NCBI RefSeq assembly: GCF_963678635.1
Contig: NC_087067.1
Coordinates: 46,738,001-46,802,000, forward strand
Length of the DNA: 64,000 nt
Direction: 5' to 3'
Source: Symsagittifera roscoffensis
Taxonomy: Eukaryota; Xenacoelomorpha; Acoela; Convolutidae
Part shown: piece by piece, positions 18,056 through 31,177 of the stretch
How positions within the stretch are numbered: position 1 is the stretch's first letter
How the letters are laid out: each line of letters begins with the position of its first letter
Made by a program: the position numbers and the translations under genes
The notes under the pieces: generated by a model
Databases searched by the model: none
Seen by the model: only the letters and a program-made list of their open reading frames with translations
Told to the model about the DNA's origin: nothing

Positions 18056-18324
18056 ACACTTCACCTGGAAATTGTCATCAGAGTTAGAAAGAAGAAAAAG
18101 CGCTGCGATTAGCAGCCATAAAGAAGGATAAAACAGAAATCCTAATAAACTCAATGAACAAATTTGTTCAACTGATATCGATGCCCGAAAACCAATGCCC
18201 GAAGCTTTGACGGTCGACTGTCGAAAAGCCAGCAGTCATTGGGGTAGAGGAACACGTCGCGAACCGATAGAAGGCAACCGATATTGGGTACAAGGTTCAA
18301 GAGATTGGGCAAAGACTCTCACTC

Positions 18325-18611
18325 ATGGACCAACGCGAAAGAAATGTCAAACCCAGAATGAAAAACCACTATGACAAATGTCGATTATGTGAGCAAAAAC
18401 TTCATTGGGTAAAGAACTGCCGTAAATGTTTTCCCTGTGTGGAAGCTCTACCCACATCAAGCAAAACTGTCCTTGGTATGAAAGAACGAAACAAATCAGC
18501 GTACTCAGGGTGTGTTCCACTAATAAAACCAATATTTTCAAAGTGGGGTTACAATTGAAGGGCAAATTTTTAACGGGAGGGCCTTTCGCTCAAAATATTC
18601 GGCACATATGA
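18325..18611 (+). pseudogene. Gag C-terminus with two zinc knuckles, frameshifted (unit A)
   Basis: CRLCEQKLHWVKNC is a complete CX2CX4HX4C knuckle. The second starts CFPC in this frame and continues as GSSTHIKQNC in another frame because of an extra TG in TGTGTGG (about 18440). Both knuckles fit the nucleocapsid of Ty3/Gypsy Gag. The same TG is present in all six array copies, so the lesion came before the duplications. Confidence 0.75.
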
Positions 18612-18815
18612 ACGGCTTCGAAAACCGGGAAACATAAAGGCTTCTAGTATTAGGTTAATGGCAGCAGAAAATTTGGCGTTAAAGCTCATTGGCAGTGTAT
18701 ACATCAAAATCCAAACAACACTGAATTCCGAAGATTTCGCGCAGAGGTTTTTAATATTGCCGGATAACTGCTTACTCTGCCTGCTTGGTTTGGATTTCAT
18801 GATAGATCAAGAATA
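18545..18815 (+). pseudogene. Retropepsin remnant (unit A)
   Basis: After the knuckles, SSIRLMAAENLALKLIGSVY, then SEDFAQRFLILPDNC and LLCLLGLDFMIDQE match the second half of a Ty3/Gypsy aspartic protease (LxAAxGxxLxxxGxV ... FxVxP ... LLGxDFL). The DTG active-site block is not visible; the first half is degraded. Confidence 0.65.
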
Positions 18816-19394
18816 AAGCCTAAGCATTCGTTAACAATTCTTGTACAGTACGAACCATCAGACAGAGCTACCTTCCTTGGCACAAACAACGACCGATGTT
18901 CAAACATTTGCAAAGTCAGAGAAAATTGCACGAACACCCAGCAGACACAAAAAAAATTACTAGAAGTCGTCACCAAGGATGAAAACGGAACCATCCTTAG
19001 TAGCCCAGAAGGTTTATGAAAGGCATACAGGAACAGAACTCTAGGAAACAACCGGACTACTTGTAGCTTTTATACTGGTAAGTGTAAGTCAAGGAAAAAG
19101 TTTCCTGGAGGTATTGAACATGCAAATGAAGATATTAACCTATATCACGACAAAAAAAAATTTCCTATACCGATGTGAACAAAACAAATTCAAAAAAAGC
19201 GGACTCTGTAGTAGCAGGGAACGACCGTTGCATCAGGAGCATTTTCAATTAGGCAATTGTGCTAGTCTGGATGCAAAATTGGCATCAGAAGAAACAAAGA
19301 AGTTACAGATGATGATTCATCGATATAACCATCTCTTCTCAGGCAGATCATCGGTCCTAGGATTTTTGGGTGAAATAGAAAACACAAATCAAAT

Positions 19395-20040
19395 TAAAAG
19401 CTGATGCAAATACGTTTCAACGGCATTCGGAAAGATGGATTTTGAAAAAAGGACAGCCATGAAAAAGATCGTGGGGGATTTAGAAAAAGGCGGCCAAGTT
19501 GAACCAACTCGGTCAGATGGGGCAGCCACATTATTACTCGTTAAGAAATATGACGGATCCACAGATTTGTAGTTAAATGTAGAGAATTGAACTATAAGAT
19601 CGAAAAAAACAAGCTGGCCTCTACCAATGAGAAGTGATGTCATTGATTTATTGAACGGCAACATGGATTTAAATAGGAGTTAATTTTAAGCTGACTATCA
19701 TACAAAATTATGTTGGTGTACTTAGACTTTTTAAAACGAAATTAAAAAAAAATATCTTGGAAAAATCATGTCAAACAACGGCGTCGAAGTTGATCGCAAA
19801 AATTAACAATTTTAAGCACATAAAAAGCCTCATAATAACAACCACGGCGGTATTAGGACTCATTGGAATCTTCCAGATAACTTTGAAGAGTTGGGAAAGA
19901 CAGCTGACACACCTTACAAGTTCCTTAACCAGAGCCAATAGTTCTTTCATGATGAAGCTTGCAAAACTGCATTGAAAGAGCTGAAAGAAAAACTGCAGCA
20001 AGCAGTAAAACTGGGTTACCCGATTCATGAAGATATGTGT
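19395..20040 (+). pseudogene. RT remnant with deleted catalytic core (unit A)
   Basis: Pieces in changing frames: KRTAMKKIVGDLEKGGQVEP, then TLLLVKKYDGSTD, then MRSDVIDLLNGN, which are RT blocks before motif A. LVYLDFLK (about 19710) replaces the YLDD motif, then LGKIMSNNGVEVDRKN and FEELGKTADTLYKFLNQSQ, the RT thumb. About 100 residues holding motifs A and B are missing, and YLDD has become YLDF. The same deletion and change occur in every copy of the array. Confidence 0.75.
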
Positions 20041-21362
20041 CCCTACAACAAACTCTTCATAAACTTATTACTTTTTCAATTACTAGCGGATAAAGTGTAG
20101 AAGGAGAGATTTAAAAGAACGTTAATTTACGCAATAAGCAATTTACAATAAGCAAAACTACCATTTGAAAAAAAGGTTGAAACAAACCAACTTAATTAAG
20201 TTGTGTTTTACCAACAAAACCAAATGTTTCAATATGGAGTTACAATTTAACGACAAATTGATAACAAAACTGTTAGACAGCGAGAGAACATTTTCGCTCA
20301 TAAATTTTATTATTAAGGGTTAAGCGGCTAGCCCTCTTGCCAGGAGTTATCACCCAGAATTTTTTGGTGGTTAACGGCGGGTAACTTGTTACCCTGCCTT
20401 CTTGGTGTAATTTTCGTGATAAATCACGAACGTTTCCTAACAGTTGGCGAACAATTGTTGTGCAGTTTGGAAAGTTTGACAGCGCTACCTGGATCTGCAC
20501 AAACATCCATCGGTGTCCAAAAGTTTTCAAAAGCAGAGAAAAGTGCAAGAATACCCAGCAGACACAAAAAACTAGAAAAACTTTTCACTAAGATTGGAAA
20601 CGGTACCAACTTCAGTAGCAAAGAGGTTTTAACCAGAATCATGCAGGATTTTAAAGAAATAAGCCGACTACTTTAAGTTGATTCACTGAAAACAGTAAGC
20701 AAAAGAAGAAGTTTCTTGAAGGTATTGAGCAAGCGAAAAGAAGCTATTAACGTATATAATGACAGCGAATTTGTTTCTTTTATCAATTTGAAAAAACAGT
20801 TTCAATTAAACGGACTCTGTAGTAGCAACGAAAGATCATTGCATCAGCAACCATTTCATTTGGGTAATCTTACTAGGCTGGATGGTGCTCAGTTGTCATC
20901 ACAGAGAACTAAAAAGCACAGACAATGTTTGCTCGACCTAACCAGGGTTTTTCAGGCAGTTCAATTTTAGAAAGAATCAATCAGAAAAACCAAAATAAAA
21001 AATGATGCAAAAACATTTTATCGGGCATACGGAAGTAAGAAAATTGAAAAGCGTCAAGCCATGAAAAAGATCGTGGATGATTTAGAAAAAAGTGAATAGG
21101 ACACTTCACCTGGAAATTGTCATCAGAGTTAGAAAGAAGAAAAAGCGCTGCAATTAGCAGCCATAAAGAAGGATAAAACAGAAATCCTAATAAACTCAAT
21201 GAACAAATTTGTTCAACTGATATCGAAAACCAATGCCCGAAGCTTTGACGGTCGACTGTCGAAAAGCCAGCAGTCATTGGGGTAGAGGAACACGTCGCGA
21301 ACCGATAGAAGGCAACCGATATTGGGTACAAGGTTCAAGATATTGGGCAAAGACTCTCACTC

Positions 21363-21855
21363 ATGGACCAACGCGAAAGAAATGTCCAACCCAGAATGAA
21401 AAACCACTATGACAAATGTCGATTATGTGAGCAAAAACTTCATTGGGTAAAGAACTGCCGTAAATGTTTTCCCTGTGTGGAAGCTCTACCCACATCAAGC
21501 AAAACTGTCCTTGGTATGAAAGAGCGAAACAAATCAGCGTACTCAGGGTGTGTTCCACTAATAAAACCAATATTTTCAAAGTGGGGTTACAATTGAAGGG
21601 CAAATTTTTAACGGGAGGGCCTTTCGCTCAAAATATTCGGCACATATGAACGGCTTCGAAAACCGGGAAACATAAAGGCTTCTAGTATTAGGTTAATGGC
21701 AGCAGAAAATTTGGCGTTAAAGCTCATTGGCAGTGTATACATCAAAATCCAAACAACACTGAATTCCGAAGATTTCGCGCAGAGGTTTTTAATATTGCCG
21801 GATAACTGCTTACTCTACCTGCTTGGTTTGGATTTCATGATAGATCAAGAATAAA
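21363..21855 (+). pseudogene. Gag knuckles and retropepsin remnant (unit B)
   Basis: Same knuckle pair with the TG insertion, then the protease second half. It has NVQPRM where units A, C, D and F have NVKPRM; unit E shares this variant. Confidence 0.7.
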
Positions 21856-22439
21856 GCCTAAGCATTCGTTAACAATTCTTGTACAGTACGAACCATCAGA
21901 CAGAGCTACCTTCCTTGGCACAAACAACGACCGATGTTCAAACATTTGCAAAGTCAGAGAAAATTGCACGAACACCCAGCAGACACAAAAAAAATTACTA
22001 GAAGTCGTCACCAAGGATGAAAACGGAACCATCCTTAGTAGCCCAGAAGGTTTATGAAAGGCATACAGGAACAGAACTCTAGGAAACAACCGGACTACTT
22101 GTAGCTTTTATACTGGTAAGTGTAAGTCAAGGAAAAAGTTTCCTGGAGGTATTGAACATGCAAATGAAGATATTAACCTATATCACGACAAAAAAAAAAT
22201 TTCCTATACCGATGTGAACAAAACAAATTCAAAAAAAGCGGACTCTGTAGTAGCAGGGAACGACCGTTGCATCAGGAGCATTTTCAATTAGGCAATTGTG
22301 CTAGTCTGGATGCAAAATTGGCATCAGAAGAAACAAAGAAGTTACAGATGATGATTCATCGATATAACCATCTCTTCTCAGGCAGATCATCGGTCCTAGG
22401 ATTTTTGGGTGAAATAGAAAACACAAATCAAATTAAAAG

Positions 22440-23100
22440 CTGATGCAAATACGTTTCAACGGCATTCGGAAAGATGGATTTTGAAAAAAGGACAGCCATG
22501 AAAAAGATCGTGGGGGATTTAGAAAAAGGCGGCCAAGTTGAACCAACTCGGTCAGATGGGGCAGCCACATTATTACTCGTTAAGAAATATGACGGATCCA
22601 CAGATTTGTAGTTAAATGTAGAGAATTGAACTATAAGATCGAAAAAAACAAGCTGGCCTCTACCAATGAGAAGTGATGTCATTGATTTATTGAACGGCAA
22701 CATGGATTTAAATAGGAGTTAATTTTAAGCTGACTATCATACAAAATTATGTTGGTGTACTTAGACTTTTTAAAACGAAATTAAAAAAAAAATATCTTGG
22801 AAAAATCATGTCAAACAACGGCGTCGAAGTTGATCGCAAAAATTAACAATTTTAAGCACATAAAAAGCCTCATAATAACAACCACGGCGGTATTAGGACT
22901 CATTGGAATCTTCCAGATAACTTTGAAGAGTTGAGAAAGACAGCTGACACACCTTACAAGTTCCTTAACCAGAGCCAATAGTTCTTTCATGATGAAGCTT
23001 GCAAAACTGCATTGAAAGAGCTGAAAGAAAAACTGCAGCAAGCAGTAAAACTGGGTTACCCGATTCATGAAGATATGTGTCCCTATAACAAACTCTTCAT
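22440..23100 (+). pseudogene. RT remnant (unit B)
   Basis: Same broken RT as 19395-20040, including loss of motifs A/B and YLDF. It continues without a break into RNase H. Confidence 0.72.
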
Positions 23101-23670
23101 AAACTAGGATTGGGCCATTTTCACCCAAAACAGCAAGACTAGGATTGAGTCATTGCGTACGCCAGCAAAAAAAACTGAACAAAGGATAACGGAATTAGTC
23201 CGCAACCAAGAGAGAATTATATGCAATTTTACATTGCCGAAACTTTTTGTTGGGAGGAAAACTCAGAACAATTACGGATCACAGGGCCATAACATGGCTG
23301 TATAGATTCAAGAAGCAGGACGGTAGAATAGCTAGATGGTTGGAAATACTAGGGCAGTTCAAATTGGAAATCAAGCAAGAGGCGGCAAAAAAATTTACTC
23401 ATGATGACTGCCGATCAAAAATCAAACTATTTTGATGAAGTGATTATCGAAACAGGTAAAACAACAGATATTTGGAGCAATATCTGAGAAAAAAAGCTAA
23501 AAACTCCTAATTTGGATTTGCAGACAGAACAACTTGATCAAAAAAAAAAGAACAGAGCCGGGTGTACAACAAAGAGGGACCGGAGAGCAAGCAAAAGAGT
23601 CTCTCTTCAATGAGTTTATAAAAATTTTAAATCAACTCTGAAAAAAAAATAAACTGCCGAAGGAACAGTA
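23101..23670 (+). pseudogene. RNase H and tether remnant (unit B)
   Basis: TDHRAITWLYRFKKQDGRIA (about 23270-23330), then RWLEILGQFKLEIKQEAAKK, is the end of a Ty3/Gypsy RNase H (TDHxxLxWLxxxKxxxGRxARWxxxLxxFxxxIxHxxGxxxxxAD). The frame before it is broken by a stop, and the tether to integrase follows in pieces. The only other copy in the left array is in unit E (33062-33250). Confidence 0.75.
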
Positions 23671-25099
23671 CCTCGTAGATCGATTTGATTTTTTTTGTCT
23701 CGGTTTCTAAGTTTTCAATAAATTTTAAAAACCAAGAAGTATATGTTCCAATTTCAACAGTAAATTGAAGTATAACAAGCTGAAAAAAAAATAACACTTA
23801 TTATTTTTTCAATAACTAGCGGATAAAGTGTAGAAGGAGAGATTTAAAAGAACGTTAATTTACGCAATAAGCAATTTACAATAAGCAAAACTACCATTTG
23901 AAAAAAAGGTTGAAACAAACCAACTTAATTAAGTTGTCTTTTACCAACAAAACCAAATGTTTCAATATGGAGTTACAATTGAACGACAAATTGTAAACAA
24001 AACTGTTAGACAGCGAGAGAACATTTTCGCTCATAAATTTTATTGTTAAGGGTTAAGCGGCTAGCCCTCTTGCCAGGAGTTTTCACCCAGAATTTTTTGG
24101 TTAACGGTGGGTAACTTGTTACCCTGCCTTCTTGGTGTAATTTTCGTGATAAATCAAGAACGTTTCCTAACAGTTGGCGAACAATTGTTGTGCAGTTTGG
24201 AAAGTTTGACAGCGCTACCTGGATCTGCACAAACATCCATCGGTGTCCAAAAGTTTTCAAAAGCAGAGAAAAGTGCAAAAATACCCAGCAGACACAAAAA
24301 ACTAGAAAAACTTTTCACTAAGATTGGAAACGGTACCAACTTCAGTAGCAAAGAGGTTTTAACCAGAATCATGCAGGATTTTAAAGAAATAAGCCGACTA
24401 CTTTAAGTTGATTCACTGAAAACAGTAAGCAAAAGAAGAAGTTTCTCGAAGGTATTGAGCAAGCGAAAAGAAGCTATTAACGTATATAATGACAGCGAAT
24501 TTGTTTCTTATATCAATTTGAAAAAACAGTTTCAATTAAACGGACTCTGTAGTGGCAACGAAAGATCATTGCATCAGCAACCATTTCATTTGGGTAATCT
24601 TACTAGGCTGGATGGTGCTCAGTTGTCATCACAGAGAACTAAAAAGCACAGACAATGTTTGCTCGACCTAACCAGGGTTTTTCAGGCAGTTCAATTTTAG
24701 AAAGAATCAATCAGAAAAACCAAAATAAAAAATGATGCAAAAACATTTTATCGGGCATACGGAAGTAAGAAAATTGAAAAGCGTAAAGCCATGAAAAAGA
24801 TCGTGGATGATTTAGAAAAAAGTGAATAAGACACTTCACCTGGAAATTGTCATCAGAGTTAGAAAGAAGAAAAAGCGCTGCGATTAGCAGCCATAAAAAA
24901 GGATAAAACAGAAATCCTAATAAACTCAATGAACAAATTTGTTCAACTGATATCGATGCCCAAAAACCAATGCCCGAAGCTTTGTCGGTCGACTGTCGAA
25001 AAGCCAACAGTCATTGGGGTAGAGGAACACGTCGCGAACCGATAGAAGGCAACCGATATTGGGTACAAGGTTCAAGATATTGGGCAAAGACTCTCACTC

Positions 25100-25590
25100 A
25101 TGGACCAACGCGAAAGAAATGTCAAACCCAGAATGAAAAACCACTATGACAAATGTCGATTATGTGAGCAAAAACTTCATTGGGTAAAGAACTGCCGTAA
25201 ATGTTTTCCCTGTGTGGAAGCTCTACCCACATCAAGCAAAACTGTCCTTGGTATGAAAGAACGAAACAAATCAGCGTACTCAGGGTGTGTTCCACTAATA
25301 AAACCAATATTTTCAAAGTGGGGTTACAATTGAAGGGCAAATTTTTAACGGGAGGGCCTTTCGCTCAAAATATTCGGCACATATGAACGGCTTCGAAAAC
25401 CGGGAAACATAAAGGCTTCTAGTATTAGGTTAATGGCAGCAGAAAATTTGGCGTTAAAGCTCATTGGCAGTGTATACATCAAAATCCAAACAACACTGAA
25501 TTCCGAAGATTTCGCGCAGAGGTTTTTAATATTGCCGGATAACTGCTTACTCTACCTGCTTGGTTTGGATTTCATGATAGATCAAGAATA
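25100..25590 (+). pseudogene. Gag knuckles and retropepsin remnant (unit C)
   Basis: Same TG-disrupted second knuckle as in unit A, followed by the same protease half. Confidence 0.68.
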
Positions 25591-26174
25591 AAGCCTAAGC
25601 ATTCGTTAACAATTCTTGTACAGTACGAACCATCAGACAGAGCTACCTTCCTTGGCACAAACAACGACCGATGTTCAAACATTTGCAAAGTCAGAGAGAA
25701 TTGCACGAATACCCAGCAGACACAAAAAAATTACTAGAAGTCGTCACCAAGGATGAAAACGGAACCATCCTTAGTAGCCCAGAAGGTTTATGCAAAGGCA
25801 TACAGGAACAGAACTCTAGGAAACAACCGGACTACTTGTAGCTTTTATACTGGTAAGTGTAAGTCAAGGAAAAAGTTTCCTGGAGGTATTGAACATGCAA
25901 ATGAAGATATTAACCTATATCACGACAAAAAAAATTTTCCTATACCGATGTGAACAAAACAAATTCAAAAAAAGCGGACTCTGTAGTAGCAGGGAACGAC
26001 CGTTGCATCAGGAGCATTTTCAATTAGGCAATTATGCTAGTCTGGATGCAAAATTGGCATCAGAAGAAACAAAGAAGGTACAGATGATGATTCATCGATA
26101 TAACCATCTCTTCTCAGGCAGATCATCGGTCCTAGGAGTTTCGAGTGAAATAGAAAACACAAATCAAATTAAAA

Positions 26175-26830
26175 GCTGATGCAAATACGTTTCAACGGCA
26201 TTCGGAAGGATGAATTTTGAAAAAAGGACAGCCATGAAAAAGATCGTGGGGGATTTAGGAAAAGGCGGCCAAATTGAACCAACTCGCTCAGATGGGGCAG
26301 CCACATTATTACTCGTTAAGAAATATGACGGATCCACAGATTTGTAGTTAAATGTAGAGAATTGAACTATAAGATCGAAAAAAACAAGCTGGCCTCTACC
26401 AATGAGAAGTGATGTCATTGATTTATTGAACGGCAACATGGATTTAAATAGGAGTTAATTTTAAGCTGACTATCATACAAAATTATGTTGGTGTACTTAG
26501 ACTTTTTAAAACGAAATTAAAAAAAAAATATCTTGGAAAAATCATGTCAAACAACGGCGTCGAAGTTGATCGCAAAAATTAACAATTTTAAGCACATAAA
26601 AAGCCTCATAATAACAACCACGGCGGTATTAGGACTCATTGGAATCTTCCAGATAACTTTGAAGAGTTGGGAAAGACAGCTGACACACCTTACAAGTTCC
26701 TTAACCAGAGCCAATAGTTCTTTCATGATGAAGCTTGCAAAACTGCATTGAAAGAGCTGAAAGAAAAACTGCAGCAAGCAGTAAAACTGGGTTACCCGAT
26801 TCATGAAGATATGTGTCCCTACAACAAACT
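26175..26830 (+). pseudogene. RT remnant (unit C)
   Basis: Same deleted core and YLDF. It ends at CTTCATAAAC and joins unit D. Confidence 0.68.
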
Positions 26831-28138
26831 CTTCATAAACTTATTACTTTTTCAATTACTAGCGGATAAAGTGTAGAAGGAGAGATTTAAAAGAACGTTA
26901 ATTTACGCAATAAGCAATTTACAATAAGCAAAACTACCATTTGAAAAAAAGGTTGAAACAAACCAACTTAATTAAGTTGTGTTTTACCAACAAAACCAAA
27001 TGTTTCAATATGGAGTTACAATTTAACGACAAATTGATAACAAAACTGTTAGACAGCGAGAGAACATTTTCGCTCATAAATTTTATTATTAAGGGTTAAG
27101 CGGCTAGCCCTCTTGCCAGGAGTTATCACCCAGAATTTTTTGGTGGTTAACGGCGGGTAACTTGTTACCCTGCCTTCTTGGTGTAATTTTCGTGATAAAT
27201 CACGAACGTTTCCTAACAGTTGGCGAACAATTGTTGTGCAGTTTGGAAAGTTTGACAGCGCTACCTGGATCTGCACAAACATCCATCGGTGTCCAAAAGT
27301 TTTCAAAAGCAGAGAAAAGTGCAAGAATACCCAGCAGACACAAAAAACTAGAAAAACTTTTCACTAAGATTGGAAACGGTACCAACTTCAGTAGCAAAGA
27401 GGTTTTAACCAGAATCATGCAGGATTTTAAAGAAATAAGCCGACTACTTTAAGTTGATTCACTGAAAACAGTAAGCAAAAGAAGAAGTTTCTTGAAGGTA
27501 TTGAGCAAGCGAAAAGAAGCTATTAACGTATATAATGACAGCGAATTTGTTTCTTTTATCAATTTGAAAAAACAGTTTCAATTAAACGGACTCTGTAGTA
27601 GCAACGAAAGATCATTGCATCAGCAACCATTTCATTTGGGTAATCTTACTAGGCTGGATGGTGCTCAGTTGTCATCACAGAGAACTAAAAAGCACAGACA
27701 ATGTTTGCTCGACCTAACCAGGGTTTTTCAGGCAGTTCAATTTTAGAAAGAATCAATCAGAAAAACCAAAATAAAAAATGATGCAAAAACATTTTATCGG
27801 GCATACGGAAGTAAGAAAATTGAAAAGCGTCAAGCCATGAAAAAGATCGTGGATGATTTAGAAAAAAGTGAATAGGACACTTCACCTGGAAATTGTCATC
27901 AGAGTTAGAAAGAAGAAAAAGCGCTGCAATTAGCAGCCATAAAGAAGGATAAAACAGAAATCCTAATAAACTCAATGAACAAATTTGTTCAACTGATATC
28001 GAAAACCAATGCCCGAAGCTTTGACGGTCGACTGTCGAAAAGCCAGCAGTCATTGGGGTAGAGGAACACGTCGCGAACCGATAGAAGGCAACCGATATTG
28101 GGTACAAGGTTCAAGATATTGGGCAAAGACTCTCACTC

Positions 28139-28630
28139 ATGGACCAACGCGAAAGAAATGTCAAACCCAGAATGAAAAACCACTATGACAAATGTCGATT
28201 ATGTGAGCAAAAACTTCATTGGGTAAAGAACTGCCGTAAATGTTTTCCCTGTGTGGAAGCTCTACCCACATCAAGCAAAACTGTCCTTGGTATGAAAGAG
28301 CGAAACAAATCAGCGTACTCAGGGTGTGTTCCACTAATAAAACCAATATTTTCAAAGTGGGGTTACAATTGAAGGGCAAATTTTTAACGGGAGGGCCTTT
28401 CGCTCAAAATATTCGGCACATATGAACGGCTTCGAAAACCGGGAAACATAAAGGCTTCTAGTATTAGGTTAATGGCAGCAGAAAATTTGGCGTTAAAGCT
28501 CATTGGCAGTGTATACATCAAAATCCAAACAACACTGAATTCCGAAGATTTCGCGCAGAGGTTTTTAATATTGCCGGATAACTGCTTACTCTACCTGCTT
28601 GGTTTGGATTTCATGATAGATCAAGAATAA
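28139..28630 (+). pseudogene. Gag knuckles and retropepsin remnant (unit D)
   Basis: Carries NVKPRM (as A, C, F) but AAAGAGCG near 28296 (as B, E). A crossover or conversion tract may therefore lie inside this 200-bp stretch. Confidence 0.65.
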
Positions 28631-29214
28631 AGCCTAAGCATTCGTTAACAATTCTTGTACAGTACGAACCATCAGACAGAGCTACCTTCCTTGGCACAAA
28701 CAACGACCGATGTTCAAACATTTGCAAAGTCAGAGAGAATTGCACGAATACCCAGCAGACACAAAAAAATTACTAGAAGTCGTCACCAAGGATGAAAACG
28801 GAACCATCCTTAGTAGCCCAGAAGGTTTATGCAAAGGCATACAGGAACAGAACTCTAGGAAACAACCGGACTACTTGTAGCTTTTATACTGGTAAGTGTA
28901 AGTCAAGGAAAAAGTTTCCTGGAGGTATTGAACATGCAAATGAAGATATTAACCTATATCACGACAAAAAAAATTTTCCTATACCGATGTGAACAAAACA
29001 AATTCAAAAAAAGCGGACTCTGTAGTAGCAGGGAACGACCGTTGCATCAGGAGCATTTTCAATTAGGCAATTATGCTAGTCTGGATGCAAAATTGGCATC
29101 AGAAGAAACAAAGAAGGTACAGATGATGATTCATCGATATAACCATCTCTTCTCAGGCAGATCATCGGTCCTAGGAGTTTCGAGTGAAATAGAAAACACA
29201 AATCAAACTAAAAG

Positions 29215-29865
29215 CTGATGCAAATACGTTTCAACGGCATTCGGAAGGATGAATTTTGAAAAAAGGACAGCCATGAAAAAGATCGTGGGGGATTTAGGAA
29301 AAGGCGGCCAAATTGAACCAACTCGCTCAGATGGGGCAGCCACATTATTACTCGTTAAGAAATATGACGGATCCACAGATTTGTAGTTAAATGTAGAGAA
29401 TTGAACTATAAGATCGAAAAAAACAAGCTGGCCTCTACCAATGAGAAGTGATGTCATTGATTTATTGAACGGCAACATGGATTTAAATAGGAGTTAATTT
29501 TAAGCTGACTATCATACAAAATTATGTTGGTGTACTTAGACTTTTTAAAACGAAATTAAAAAAAAAATATCTTGGAAAAATCATGTCAAACAACGGCGTC
29601 GAAGTTGATCGCAAAAATTAACAATTTTAAGCACATAAAAAGCCTCATAATAACAACCACGGCGGTATTAGGACTCATTGGAATCTTCCAGATAACTTTG
29701 AAGAGTTGGGAAAGACAGCTGACACACCTTACAAGTTCCTTAACCAGAGCCAATAGTTCTTTCATGATGAAGCTTGCAAAACTGCATTGAAAGAGCTGAA
29801 AGAAAAACTGCAGCAAGCAGTAAAACTGGGTTACCCGATTCATGAAGATATGTGTCCCTACAACA
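29215..29865 (+). pseudogene. RT remnant (unit D)
   Basis: Same RT remnant as unit C with the same shared lesions; ends at CTTCATAAAC. Confidence 0.65.
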
Positions 29866-31177
29866 AACTCTTCATAAACTTATTACTTTTTCAATTACTA
29901 GCGGATAAAGTGTAGAAGGAGAGATTTAAAAGAACGTTAATTTACGCAATAAGCAATTTACAATAAGCAAAACTACCATTTGAAAAAAAGGTTGAAACAA
30001 ACCAACTTAATTAAGTTGTGTTTTACCAACAAAACCAAATGTTTCAATATGGAGTTACAATTTAACGACAAATTGATAACAAAACTGTTAGACAGCGAGA
30101 GAACATTTTCGCTCATAAATTTTATTATTAAGGGTTAAGCGGCTAGCCCTCTTGCCAGGAGTTATCACCCAGAATTTTTTGGTGGTTAACGGCGGGTAAC
30201 TTGTTACCCTGCCTTCTTGGTGTAATTTTCGTGATAAATCACGAACGTTTCCTAACAGTTGGCGAACAATTGTTGTGCAGTTTGGAAAGTTTGACAGCGC
30301 TACCTGGATCTGCACAAACATCCATCGGTGTCCAAAAGTTTTCAAAAGCAGAGAAAAGTGCAAGAATACCCAGCAGACACAAAAAACTAGAAAAACTTTT
30401 CACTAAGATTGGAAACGGTACCAACTTCAGTAGCAAAGAGGTTTTAACCAGAATCATGCAGGATTTTAAAGAAATAAGCCGACTACTTTAAGTTGATTCA
30501 CTGAAAACAGTAAGCAAAAGAAGAAGTTTCTTGAAGGTATTGAGCAAGCGAAAAGAAGCTATTAACGTATATAATGACAGCGAATTTGTTTCTTTTATCA
30601 ATTTGAAAAAACAGTTTCAATTAAACGGACTCTGTAGTAGCAACGAAAGATCATTGCATCAGCAACCATTTCATTTGGGTAATCTTACTAGGCTGGATGG
30701 TGCTCAGTTGTCATCACAGAGAACTAAAAAGCACAGACAATGTTTGCTCGACCTAACCAGGGTTTTTCAGGCAGTTCAATTTTAGAAAGAATCAATCAGA
30801 AAAACCAAAATAAAAAATGATGCAAAAACATTTTATCGGGCATACGGAAGTAAGAAAATTGAAAAGCGTCAAGCCATGAAAAAGATCGTGGATGATTTAG
30901 AAAAAAGTGAATAGGACACTTCACCTGGAAATTGTCATCAGAGTTAGAAAGAAGAAAAAGCGCTGCAATTAGCAGCCATAAAGAAGGATAAAACAGAAAT
31001 CCTAATAAACTCAATGAACAAATTTGTTCAACTGATATCGAAAACCAATGCCCGAAGCTTTGACGGTCGACTGTCGAAAAGCCAGCAGTCATTGGGGTAG
31101 AGGAACACGTCGCGAACCGATAGAAGGCAACCGATATTGGGTACAAGGTTCAAGATATTGGGCAAAGACTCTCACTC

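Larger units (their letters stand above)
16902..20059 (+). repeat. Array unit A (short form)
   Basis: Starts at AGATCGATTTGATTTTTTTT, a block also found at 23673 and 33490. Content in order: a partial PR-linker-RT start (segment 1, 17300-18055), gag knuckles, then a second diverged PR-linker-RT (segment 2). It ends at CTTCATAAAC, where it jumps to the next TTATTACTTTTTCAATTAC start. First half is type 1a (no GGT insertion near 17320), second half type 2a (TTTATGAAAGG near 19017). Confidence 0.85.
20060..23797 (+). repeat. Array unit B (long form)
   Basis: Same content as unit A, first half type 1b (GGT insertion near 20365; 7-bp deletion near 21225), second half type 2a. Unlike unit A it does not stop at CTTCATAAAC but runs about 690 bp further through the RNase H remnant to CCTCGTAGATCGATTTGATT. 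Unit E is the same, offset by 9,815 bp. Confidence 0.85.
23798..26837 (+). repeat. Array unit C (short form)
   Basis: First half type 1a, close to unit A (with KTPGKR in the minus shadow where A has ITPGKR); second half type 2b (TTTATGCAAAGG near 25790, GGTACAG near 26076). Unit F is its partner at +9,815 bp. Confidence 0.82.
26838..29876 (+). repeat. Array unit D (short form)
   Basis: Recombinant type: first half 1b (as B and E), second half 2b (as C and F). It has no partner at -9,815 bp of the same type, so it looks like an extra unit made by unequal exchange between a B-like and a C-like unit. Confidence 0.82.

Noticed and set aside
20273-20548. Minus-strand 90-91-codon frame present in all six left units
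   Set aside because: Shadow of the segment-1 protease remnant; repetition reflects recent duplication and not selection.
20981-21331. Minus-strand 116-codon frame repeated in units B, D and E
   Set aside because: Opposite gag/RT remnants. It is conserved only because the units are almost identical DNA; no domain or start context.
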